Positions 36,939-45,058 of a stretch of DNA of 64,000 bases are shown in pieces. Origin of the DNA: Pseudomonas entomophila L48 (GTDB taxonomy: Bacteria; Pseudomonadota; Gammaproteobacteria; Pseudomonadales; Pseudomonadaceae). The notes under the pieces are model-generated. The model saw only the letters and a program-made list of their open reading frames with translations, made no database searches and was not told the DNA's origin. The position numbers and the translations under genes are program-made. Each line of letters opens with the position of its first letter. Positions within the stretch are counted from its first letter, which is position 1. The stretch is from NCBI RefSeq assembly GCF_000026105.1, contig NC_008027.1, positions 926,501-990,500 of the forward strand, read 5' to 3'.

Positions 36939-39095
36939 ATGCATAAAGAAGGCAAGGTGGTGCCCTTGGCGGCCGCCATCGACCGGGGCGCACGCACGCC
37001 CTCGCCGAGCCTTCCCGTGTTGCTCCTGCAGGTGCGCGACAAGGCAGCCCTGCAGCTGCGCGAAGGCTTGCAGGCGCTGTTCGACAATGCCGACGACACC
37101 CTTTTCGAGATGGCCGACAAGGCTGGCGCCCGGGTCGACCAGAACCTCTACTTCGAAGCCATGCGCGACCTGCGGTTGAAGCGCAAGAGCATTGAGCGCG
37201 GCTTCCTCGACCTGTTCTACGAAGCCTTTGCGCTGATCGGCCAGAATAATCTGTTCGATTCGCTGATGCCGACGCCGCTGGCCTGCGGCGAGACCGAGCT
37301 CGAGCGTGCCATCGTTGTACAGGGCATGGTCGACCGGGTGCTGTCGCGCGACGGTTTCTTTCTCCAGCAGCTGAATCAGCGCTTTGCCGCGCTGCTCGAT
37401 CGCGACCTGGACGAGCGGCGCAATCCGCTTGGCCCTGCCAGCCTCTGTGATTATTTCCTGGCGGCCGGGCGCAACCTGGGCGTGGGTACGAGCGTCAAGA
37501 TGGTCTTGCTCAAACTTTTCGAACGCTATGTGCTGCGTGACCTTGACCTGCTGTATGGCGAGGCCGGTCAACTGCTGGCCAGCGCCGGTGTGCTGCCCGA
37601 CCTGCAACCTGCACCACGCCGCCGCGCCGAGGACCTGCGCGACATTGCCCGGCGTGTGCCGGCCAACCCCGTGCAGGCTGGCGGGGCCGGGGCGGATGCT
37701 GCCGGCCAGGCCTTCTTCGCCTCGGTGCAGGGGCTTCTGGCACCTTCCCGGGGCTGCATCGCGCCGCGCCTGCAGGCCGTGGGCTCGGCGCAGCCGATCG
37801 GCACGAGCGACCTGCTGCGCCTGCTCACCCACCTGCAGCATTACGTGCCTGCCGCTGGCGAGCCGGATGACTTCAACCTCGGCCAGCAGCTGGAGCAATT
37901 GCTGCTGCGGGTCAGCGTGCGTAGCGGTACACGCCGGCGTATCGCCACCGACGACGAGGACATGATCAACCTGGTGGGCCTGCTGTTCGGCTACATCGAG
38001 GTCGACGACAACCTGCCCATCAGCCTGCGTGGGCTGATCGGGCGCCTGCACATTCCTTTGCTCAAGGTGGCCTTGATCGACAAGGCGTTGTTCTGCCGCG
38101 CCACCCATCCGGCGCGGCGCCTGCTCAACGAAATCGCCACCACGGCCATCGGCTGGGAGAGCGACGCAGACGGCCTGCGCGACAGCTTGCACCTGCGGGT
38201 GGAGCGCATCGTCCAGCGGCTGCTCAACGATTTCTCCGAAGATTGCGGGCTGTTCAGCGAGCTGCTCGACGAGTTCCTGGCCTTCAGCCAGGACGAGCGG
38301 CGGCGTAACGAGCTGTTCGAGCAACGCACGCGCGACGCCGAGGAAGGTCGCGCCCGCACGCTGCTGGCCCGCCAGCAGGTGCAGCATGAGCTGAACCTGC
38401 GCCTGCGGGGGCGAGTGTTGCCCGAGGGGGTGCTGCGGATGCTGGTGCAGTCCTGGAGCCAGGTGTTGCTGCTGGCCTGGCTCAAGCAGGGCGAGGCCTC
38501 AACGGCGTGGACCGAGGGCTTGGCGACCATCGACACCCTGCTCGTCAGCATTGTTCCGGCCCCTGAACCGAGTCGGTTGCTTGAGCAGGTGCCAGGCCTG
38601 CTCAAGGCCTTGCGCGAGGGGCTGGCGGGGGTGGCGCTGGACTCGGCGGCCACCCGTGAGTTTTTCCTGCAACTGGAGCGGCTGCACCTGCAGGCGTGCA
38701 CGGGGCAGGTGGAGCAGACCGATGGGGCGTTGGCCCTGGTACGTGTCGAAGACGATATCGTACTGGCCATCACCGACGAGCCGGCCTGCGGGCCACGCCC
38801 GTGCCTGGATGACCAGGAGCCAGCGTTGCGCCAGGTGCAGCGCCTGCGTATCGGCACCTGGGTCGAGGTGCTTGACGATGATGAACCGTTGCGCTGCAAG
38901 TTGGTGGCGCGGGTGGACATCAATGACCGCTTTGTCTTTGCCAACCGCACCGGGATGAAGGTGCGTGAATGGAACCGTGCCGGGCTGGCCATGGCGCTGC
39001 GTCTGGGGGAGGTTCGCCTGCTCGATGACGGCTTGCTGTTCGAACGGGCGCTGGAGGCGGTGCTTGAGGATCTGCGTCGGCAGCAGGGGCGCTGA
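36939..39095 (+). CDS. DUF1631 family protein
   Basis: 718-aa cytoplasmic, largely helical protein of the DUF1631 family (sometimes wrongly called thymidine phosphorylase). A C-terminal beta-rich part (about 640-700, RIGTWVEVLDDDEPLRCKLVARVD) resembles a PilZ-like barrel, so cyclic-di-GMP or partner binding is conceivable but not shown. AAGGAG precedes ATG 36939. In pseudomonads it commonly sits between nadC and ampD, as here. Confidence 0.87.
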   Translation: MHKEGKVVPLAAAIDRGARTPSPSLPVLLLQVRDKAALQLREGLQALFDNADDTLFEMADKAGARVDQNLYFEAMRDLRLKRKSIERGFLDLFYEAFALIGQNNLFDSLMPTPLACGETELERAIVVQGMVDRVLSRDGFFLQQLNQRFAALLDRDLDERRNPLGPASLCDYFLAAGRNLGVGTSVKMVLLKLFERYVLRDLDLLYGEAGQLLASAGVLPDLQPAPRRRAEDLRDIARRVPANPVQAGGAGADAAGQAFFASVQGLLAPSRGCIAPRLQAVGSAQPIGTSDLLRLLTHLQHYVPAAGEPDDFNLGQQLEQLLLRVSVRSGTRRRIATDDEDMINLVGLLFGYIEVDDNLPISLRGLIGRLHIPLLKVALIDKALFCRATHPARRLLNEIATTAIGWESDADGLRDSLHLRVERIVQRLLNDFSEDCGLFSELLDEFLAFSQDERRRNELFEQRTRDAEEGRARTLLARQQVQHELNLRLRGRVLPEGVLRMLVQSWSQVLLLAWLKQGEASTAWTEGLATIDTLLVSIVPAPEPSRLLEQVPGLLKALREGLAGVALDSAATREFFLQLERLHLQACTGQVEQTDGALALVRVEDDIVLAITDEPACGPRPCLDDQEPALRQVQRLRIGTWVEVLDDDEPLRCKLVARVDINDRFVFANRTGMKVREWNRAGLAMALRLGEVRLLDDGLLFERALEAVLEDLRRQQGR

Positions 39096-39120
39096 AGCCC
39101 TAGGAAAGCTCCTGTGGCCC

Positions 39121-39149
39121 TTTCGCCGGCAAAGCCGGCTCCTACAGGT
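39121..39149. repeat. Single REP element (GCCGGCAAAGCCGG)
   Basis: One REP arm, TTCGCCGGCAAAGCCGGCTCC then TACAGG, between DUF1631 and ampD. No inverted partner is nearby. Confidence 0.75.
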
Positions 39150-39257
39150 GGTCCAACCCTTGCGCGCCATTGCAGCCCTTACAATGATTCACATGCAATC
39201 GGTCGCCCCCGCGAGGCATACTGCGGTCCTGTACCCGGTGTTATCAGGATCTGCTCC

Positions 39258-39824
39258 ATGCAATTGGACCGTGCGACCGGTTGGTTCTCCGGCGTGAGCC
39301 ACTGCCCCTCGCCGAACTTCAACGCCCGCCCCGACGGCGAGGCCATCTCGCTGCTGGTCATCCACAACATCAGCCTGCCGCCGGCCTGCTTCGGCACCGG
39401 CAAGGTCCAGCAGTTCTTCCAGAACCGCCTGGACCCAGGCGAGCACCCTTACTTCGCCACCATCAACCACCTCACGGTGTCCGCCCACCTGTTCGTCGAG
39501 CGCGACGGCCGGGCGACGCAGTTCGTCTCTTTGCTCGACCGCGCCTGGCATGCCGGCGTGTCGCGCTTCGAGGACCGCGAGGGCTGCAACGACTTTTCCA
39601 TCGGTATCGAACTGGAGGGCACCGACGAGTTGCCCTACACCGATGCCCAGTACGCCACCCTGGAGCAGCTGACCCGCGAGATCCGCAGTGCCTGGCCGGT
39701 GATCGGGCCCCAGCGCATCTGCGGGCACAGCGACATCGCCCCGCAGCGCAAGACCGACCCGGGTCCGGCATTCGACTGGCCGCGCTACCGCGCCGCCCTG
39801 CAGCGTAACGAGGACAAGGCATGA
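39258..39824 (+). CDS. ampD: 1,6-anhydro-N-acetylmuramyl-L-alanine amidase AmpD
   Basis: 188-aa cytoplasmic zinc amidase of peptidoglycan recycling that removes the peptide from anhydro-muropeptides and so keeps AmpC-type beta-lactamase induction low. Zinc-ligand regions are visible: LVIHNISLP (His near 36), GHSDIAP near 156, and KTDPGPAF (Asp near 166). ATG 39258 lies inside a longer frame; upstream REP-derived codons are rejected. It overlaps ampE by ATGA. Confidence 0.95.
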   Translation: MQLDRATGWFSGVSHCPSPNFNARPDGEAISLLVIHNISLPPACFGTGKVQQFFQNRLDPGEHPYFATINHLTVSAHLFVERDGRATQFVSLLDRAWHAGVSRFEDREGCNDFSIGIELEGTDELPYTDAQYATLEQLTREIRSAWPVIGPQRICGHSDIAPQRKTDPGPAFDWPRYRAALQRNEDKA

Positions 39825-40651
39825 GTTTCCTGGTGTTGGTGCTGGCGCTGTGGGTCGAGAAGTTTTCCGCCCTGCGCCACCGTGTGCAGCGTGATGGTTT
39901 CTTCCTCGGCGAGCTGGTGCGCCTGGAACGTAGCGGCAAGGTCCACCCCTGGTGGACCCTGGCCATCCTGGTACTGGCCCCAGTGGCGGTGCTGGCCCTG
40001 CTGCTGCACGTGCTGGAGCCGGTCGCCTATGGCCTGCTAGCCTTGCCGGTGCATTTGCTGGTGCTGGTGTACAGCCTGGGGCGCGGCGATGTGAAGGCGG
40101 CCTTGGGGCCGTTTCGCGATGCCTGGCGCCGGGGTGACGACCAGGCCGCGCTACATGTGGCCGAGCGCGACCTGGGCCTGGCAGCCGATGATGCCCAGGG
40201 CCTGATCAAGCGGGTCCAGGGGCATCTGCTGTGGCAGGCCTACCAGAGCTTCTTCGCGGTGATCTTCTGGTACTTCCTGCTTGGGCCGGGCGCGGCACTG
40301 GCCTACCGCCTGCTCGCCCTGACCACCGACCACAGCCGCCAGCCGGCGCTGCAGACCCTGGCCGGGCAACTGCGCCATGCCCTGGACTGGCTACCGGTGC
40401 GGGTCATCGCGGTGAGTTTCGCCCTGGTCGGCAACTTCGTCGCGGTCACCCGGGTGATGCTGCATGAGTTGCTCGACTGGCATATCAGTGCCGGGCACCT
40501 GGTGGCCAAGGTCGGGCGGGTGGCCGACGATATTCCCGAGGAAGAAGACCACCAGCGCGGGCTGGAGCGGCTGGACAGCCTGTGGGAGCTGCTGTTGCGT
40601 TGCGCGGTGCTGTGGTATGCCTGCTTCGCGCTGTGGACCGTGCTGGTCTGA
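39821..40651 (+). CDS. ampE: AmpE, regulatory inner-membrane protein
   Basis: 276-aa integral membrane protein starting MSFLVLVLALWVEKFSALR. It has several membrane segments, including WTLAILVLAPVAVLALLLHVL and FFAVIFWYFLLGPGAALAYRL. It belongs to the AmpE/CobD-like family and is translated from an ATG that overlaps the ampD stop. It is thought to take part in beta-lactamase signalling with AmpD, but its chemistry is unknown. Confidence 0.9.
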   Translation: MSFLVLVLALWVEKFSALRHRVQRDGFFLGELVRLERSGKVHPWWTLAILVLAPVAVLALLLHVLEPVAYGLLALPVHLLVLVYSLGRGDVKAALGPFRDAWRRGDDQAALHVAERDLGLAADDAQGLIKRVQGHLLWQAYQSFFAVIFWYFLLGPGAALAYRLLALTTDHSRQPALQTLAGQLRHALDWLPVRVIAVSFALVGNFVAVTRVMLHELLDWHISAGHLVAKVGRVADDIPEEEDHQRGLERLDSLWELLLRCAVLWYACFALWTVLV

Positions 40652-40676
40652 GGTGACGCGGCGCCTGGTTCGCCTT

Positions 40677-40752
40677 GTAGGAGCGGCTTCAGCCGCGATC
40701 ACCCGCGAAGCGGGTGCCACACACCGTATCGCGGCTGAAGCCGCTCCTACAG
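40677..40752. repeat. REP pair (GCGGCTTCAGCCGC type)
   Basis: Inverted TGTAGGAGCGGCTTCAGCCGC pair with an inner hairpin CCCGCGAAGCGGG, between ampE and the next chemoreceptor gene. Confidence 0.88.
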
Positions 40753-40877
40753 GCGAACACGCTTCACGCTTAACCATAAGTTACAAACCTTGATTCCAAT
40801 CTGCGCTATACAAAGCCTTGGGCCATAGATGGCCTAGTGCTACCCCGCAGAACAACAAGAATTCAAGGAGGTGACCT

Positions 40878-42890
40878 GTGAAGCAGCTGCTCTATCCGGC
40901 CATCGCACTGATGAATCGCCTGAGCTTCGGCATGAAGTTCAGCTTGATCAGCGTCCTGTTTTTCCTGCCCATGCTCGCCACCAGCTTCTATCTGGTGCGC
41001 GATGCCTATAACCAGTTCCAGACCACCCACGTCGAGCTACAAGGCCTGGGGCCGCTGGGCGACAGCCTGGCCCTGCGTGGCGACCTGGAAACCCTGGGCA
41101 ATCTCCTGCAGATCAATGCCGTGCTCGGCCAGTCGGGCCAGGCCGGTGATGTGGAGACGCGCATCACCGCCTTGCAGGACAAGGTCCAGGCCCAGCTGGA
41201 CGCGCTCAAGGGCAGCGACCCAGTGATCGAGGCCAAGCGCGGCGAGCTGGCCGATGCCTTCGCCCAGGCCCGTGGCGAGACGTCGCTGCAGAACAAGGTG
41301 GCGCTGTTCGACAAGCTTCTGGCGCAGGCCCAGGTGCTGGGCAAGCAGATCGCCAGCCAGGCGGGCCTGAGCCAGGACAGCCAGGCCTCGGTACGCCAGT
41401 TAGGCGAACTGGTCGGCAGCGCCACCGCGCAGGTTACCCAGGCGCTGGGCGAGGGGCGGGCGATGGGATCGGTGGCCCTGGGGCGCGGCTTCATGGATTC
41501 CTCCGGCAGTGCTCGTTTCGAAGACCTGCTTCAGCGCCTGGAACGGTTGTCCGCCGACTATGCCATCCGTCTCGACGATGCCCTGGCCAGTGACGCCAGC
41601 GCCAAGGCGGCTCTCGCTACTGTTGCCCGGGCCAGCCAGGCCACGGTCAAGCAGGCGTCGACGCTGTTCGAAGATCAGGTGGTGGTGGCTGAAAGCCTGG
41701 ACACGCCGTGGGCCGGCTTCTACCAGCAGACCAGCGACCTGATGGCCCAGACCTACCGCCTCAACGACGCGGTGCTGACCCACCTGCACGGGCAACTCGA
41801 GGAGCGCCTTGGCGAGCATCGTCTGCGCATGGTCGGCCTGGTGGTCGCGTTGGCCTCGGTATTCGTGTTGATCATCTACCTCTACAGCGGTTTCTACGTC
41901 TCCACCCGCGAAACCCTCGGCAACCTGGGCAGTGCCATGGACAAGGTGGCGGCCGGCGACATGACGGTCAGCTTCCAGGCTCGCAGCCAGGACGAGCTCG
42001 GCGAACTCGGGCGGGGTTTCAACGAAACCGTACGGCGTATCCGCGGGCTGATCGAGCAGGTGGGGCATACCGTGGCCACGGTCGAGGAACAGGCCGGCCA
42101 GGTGCTGTCGGTGTCGGCCCGCAGCAACCAGGCGGTCAGCGGCCAGCGCGAGCAGATCGAGCAAGTCGCCACGGCGATGAACCAGATGAGCGCCACTTCG
42201 CTGGAGGTCGCGCGTAGCGCGGCGTTGGCTGCCGAGGGCGCACAGCGGGTCAACCATGAAAGTGCCTCCGGCCGGGATCTGGTGGAGAGCCAGCAGGGCA
42301 GCATCGCCCGCCTGGCCGGCGAGATCGACCAGAGTGTGGCGGCGGTCAACCAGCTGGCGGGCGACAGCCAGGCGATCGGGCGTGTGCTGGAGGTGATCCG
42401 CAGCATCGCCGAGCAGACCAACCTGCTGGCCCTCAACGCCGCCATCGAGGCCGCCCGGGCGGGTGAGCAGGGCAGGGGCTTCGCCGTGGTCGCCGACGAA
42501 GTGCGTACCCTGGCCAGGCGTACCCAGGACTCCACCGAGGAGATCGCGCAGATGATCCAGCGTTTGCGCGAGGGTGTCGGGGCGGCGGTCAAGGTGATGG
42601 GCAGCAGCCACCAGATGGCTGCTGGCACGGTCGACGAGGCGCGCCAGGTGCAGCAGGCGTTGGGCAACATTCTTGGCGCGGTGGGCGGGATCGTCGAGCA
42701 GAACCAGCAGATTGCCGCCGCCGTCGAGCAGCAGACGGCCGTGGCCCATGATATCGACTTGAACATCGTGGCGATCAACCGCGCGGCCCAGGACACTACC
42801 GAGGGGGCTTACCAGACCGAGGACGCCAGCCGGGCGCTGTCGGCGCAGGTGGTGGAGCTCAAGCGTCTGATCGGGGCGTTCAGGGTGTAG
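40878..42890 (+). CDS. Methyl-accepting chemotaxis protein (helical periplasmic sensor)
   Basis: 670-aa inner-membrane chemoreceptor. The first membrane segment is near 20-40, then a long helical periplasmic domain rich in Leu/Gln/Ala (about 45-310), a second segment near 318-338, HAMP, and an MCP signalling domain containing [21 protein letters not shown]. The sensor type is a helical-bundle module; the ligand is unknown. The start is GTG 40878, fixed by a near-perfect AAGGAGGTGA Shine-Dalgarno. No clear FliA promoter is seen upstream, unlike the other chemoreceptors. Confidence 0.9.
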   Translation: MKQLLYPAIALMNRLSFGMKFSLISVLFFLPMLATSFYLVRDAYNQFQTTHVELQGLGPLGDSLALRGDLETLGNLLQINAVLGQSGQAGDVETRITALQDKVQAQLDALKGSDPVIEAKRGELADAFAQARGETSLQNKVALFDKLLAQAQVLGKQIASQAGLSQDSQASVRQLGELVGSATAQVTQALGEGRAMGSVALGRGFMDSSGSARFEDLLQRLERLSADYAIRLDDALASDASAKAALATVARASQATVKQASTLFEDQVVVAESLDTPWAGFYQQTSDLMAQTYRLNDAVLTHLHGQLEERLGEHRLRMVGLVVALASVFVLIIYLYSGFYVSTRETLGNLGSAMDKVAAGDMTVSFQARSQDELGELGRGFNETVRRIRGLIEQVGHTVATVEEQAGQVLSVSARSNQAVSGQREQIEQVATAMNQMSATSLEVARSAALAAEGAQRVNHESASGRDLVESQQGSIARLAGEIDQSVAAVNQLAGDSQAIGRVLEVIRSIAEQTNLLALNAAIEAARAGEQGRGFAVVADEVRTLARRTQDSTEEIAQMIQRLREGVGAAVKVMGSSHQMAAGTVDEARQVQQALGNILGAVGGIVEQNQQIAAAVEQQTAVAHDIDLNIVAINRAAQDTTEGAYQTEDASRALSAQVVELKRLIGAFRV

Positions 42891-42897
42891 CCACCCC

Positions 42898-42963
42898 GGT
42901 TCGCCGGCAAGCCGGCTCCTACACGGATTGTGCAACACCTGTAGGAGCCGGCTTGCCGGCGAA
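42898..42963. repeat. REP pair (GCCGGCAAGCCGG type)
   Basis: GTTCGCCGGCAAGCCGGCTCC and its inverse around a short spacer, between convergent chemoreceptor and TatD genes. Confidence 0.88.
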
Positions 42964-42987
42964 GAGGCCGGTACAGACAGCGCCGCC

Positions 42988-43764
42988 TTACCAGCCAAAC
43001 ACCTCACAGGCATTCCGGCTGCTGGCCTCGGCCAACGCTTCGACCTCGACCCCCATCACCTGCGCCAGTGCCCCGGCAATCTCCGGCAGATGCTCCGGGC
43101 TATTGCGCTGCCCGGGGAACATCGCCGGGGCCATGTCCGGCGCGTCGGTCTCCAGCACCACGCTCTCCAGCGGCAAGCGCGGCAGGGTCTTGCGCAGGCG
43201 CAGTGCCTGGGGCCAGGTGGCGGCGCCACCAAGCCCCAGCTTGAAACCGAGCTTGATGTACTCCCGCGCTTCTTCGTAACTGCCGGCAAAGGCATGGATG
43301 ATCCCCGCCCGCGCCGGCTTGTAGCGCTTGAGCGTGGCGATCACCTGGGCATGGCTGCGGCGCACGTGCAGCAGCGAGGGCAGGGCGAAGTCGCAGGCCA
43401 GTTGCAGTTGGGCCTCGAACAGCGCCTGCTGGCGCGCCGGGTCCAGCTCCGGCAGGTAGAAGTCCAGGCCGAACTCGCCCACCGCGCAGAGGCGTGGATC
43501 ACCGTGCAGGCGCTCCAGCCATTCGCGCAGTTGCACCAGGTGCTCGGGGCGATGCTGGTCGAGGTAGATCGGGTGCAGCCCCAGCGCGGCGTAGACACGT
43601 TGGTCGCGACAGGCCAGGTCCCATACCCGCTGGAAGTTCTCCTGATACACCCCCAGCACCACCACCCGTTCCACTCCGCGCGCCGCCGCGTTGGCCAGCA
43701 ACGGCTCGCGGTCGGCGTCGAAGTCGGGGAAGTCGAGGTGGGTGTGGGTGTCGATCAGGCGCAT
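42988..43764 (-). CDS. TatD-family metal-dependent hydrolase/DNase
   Basis: 258-aa TIM-barrel metallohydrolase. The metal motif DTHTHLDF lies at residues 5-12, with further His/Glu ligands in VGEFGLDFY and LLHVRRSH, and ETDAPDM near the C-terminus. TatD proteins are 3'-5' exonucleases or D-aminoacyl-related hydrolases. It starts two bases after the cra stop, so is in the cra operon. Confidence 0.92.
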   Translation of the reverse strand: MRLIDTHTHLDFPDFDADREPLLANAAARGVERVVVLGVYQENFQRVWDLACRDQRVYAALGLHPIYLDQHRPEHLVQLREWLERLHGDPRLCAVGEFGLDFYLPELDPARQQALFEAQLQLACDFALPSLLHVRRSHAQVIATLKRYKPARAGIIHAFAGSYEEAREYIKLGFKLGLGGAATWPQALRLRKTLPRLPLESVVLETDAPDMAPAMFPGQRNSPEHLPEIAGALAQVMGVEVEALAEASSRNACEVFGW

Positions 43765-43766
43765 GG

Positions 43767-44762
43767 TCAGGCCAGGGCGATACGTTGCTTGAAGGTACGG
43801 CCGATGGCATGCACGCCGGGTTCGTAGCGCTTGTCCTCGATGGCGGCCAGGGCCAGCTCCAGCGCGGTGGCGGCGATCAGGCCGTGCTGCTGGGCCATGG
43901 CGTTGACCGGCAGCGGCAGGAAGTCGAGCAACTGGTTGTCACCGAAGGTGCCCAGCTGCAGCTGGCGCGAATCGGCAGGGCGAGCCTGGAGCGTGTCGAA
44001 CACCCCTTGCAGCAGCACGTAGGAGGTGGTGACCAAGGCATCCGGCAGGCCACCCAGCTCGTCGATCAGTTGCTGCATCAGGCGCTGCCCGCATTCGCGG
44101 CTGAACGCTTCGCCCTGGTAGCGGCGCACGTCACCGGCAAAGCCTTGCAGGGCCTCGTCGAAGCCGCCGGCACGGGCCTGGCTGACCGACAATTCCGGGC
44201 GCGCGCCGATCAGGGCGATGCTGCGCGGTTGGGTCTTGAGCAGGCTCTGGGCCAGCTGGCGGCTGGCGTCGCGATCGTCGCTGATCACCGAGCAGAAGTG
44301 CGCTGGGTCCAGGCGTCGGTCGATGGCGATCACCGGCAGGCCCTTGGCCTGCAACTCACGGTAGCTGTCGTCCTCCGCTGGCAGGCAGCTGGCGACGAAC
44401 AGCGCGTCGCAGCGGCGGGCGCGGAACAGCTGCTGCAACTGGCGCTCGCTGTCGGGCTGGTCATCGCTGCTGGCGATCAGCAACTGGTAGCCACGGGCCC
44501 GGGCCCCTTGTTCCAGCTGCTTGGCGATACGGGCGTAGCTGGGGTTCTCCAGATCCGGGAGAATGAAGCCCAGTGTGCGCGTGTGCCGGCTGCGCAGGCC
44601 GGCGGCCTGGGGGTTGGGGGTGAAGCCATGGGCCTCGACCACCGCGCGCACGCGCTCGACGGTGCTGTTGCTGATGCGCTGCTGTTCGGCCTTGCCATTG
44701 ATGACGTAGCTGGCGGTGGTCACGGACACACCAGCCAGACGGGCGATATCGCTGAGTTTCAC
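43767..44762 (-). CDS. cra: Catabolite repressor/activator Cra (FruR), LacI family
   Basis: 331-aa LacI-type repressor. The N-terminal HTH (MKLSDIARLAGVSVTTASYV) and hinge lead to a periplasmic-binding-protein-like effector domain. In P. putida Cra represses the fructose operon and is released by fructose-1-phosphate. It is divergent from fruBKA with an operator-like site between them, and is co-transcribed with the TatD gene. Confidence 0.94.
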   Translation of the reverse strand: MKLSDIARLAGVSVTTASYVINGKAEQQRISNSTVERVRAVVEAHGFTPNPQAAGLRSRHTRTLGFILPDLENPSYARIAKQLEQGARARGYQLLIASSDDQPDSERQLQQLFRARRCDALFVASCLPAEDDSYRELQAKGLPVIAIDRRLDPAHFCSVISDDRDASRQLAQSLLKTQPRSIALIGARPELSVSQARAGGFDEALQGFAGDVRRYQGEAFSRECGQRLMQQLIDELGGLPDALVTTSYVLLQGVFDTLQARPADSRQLQLGTFGDNQLLDFLPLPVNAMAQQHGLIAATALELALAAIEDKRYEPGVHAIGRTFKQRIALA

Positions 44763-44918
44763 CGAATTTTCCTTGTTATTTCCGGGGCTGACTGCTTGCC
44801 TGACCGGGTAGTTTCACCCATCGGCAGGCCCGCGCGCAGACGACCATTGTCGCAATTGTCCGACAGGATGGGGCTTTTTCGTCGGAAGATTATCGAGTAA
44901 CGTGGCCACTTGGTCAGA

Positions 44919-44930
44919 TTAAACGATTCA
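44919..44930. promoter_or_regulatory. Putative Cra operator in front of fruB
   Basis: TTAAACGATTCA lies about 130 bases before fruB. It differs at one position from the TTAAACGTTTCA-type operator reported upstream of fruB in P. putida (from memory). It is the only good match in the 296-base cra-fruB gap. Confidence 0.65.
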
Positions 44931-45058
44931 GCAGCTTAATTTTTTCTGCCGTGAAAGCGTCGGGTTGCCCGTCATGCTGATCGTTCGAGCGGTATTTGAC
45001 CGCCAAATCCACAACAATACCTGGGTCGCCGACGTGGGCGCCGCAAAAGGAGAAGGTC

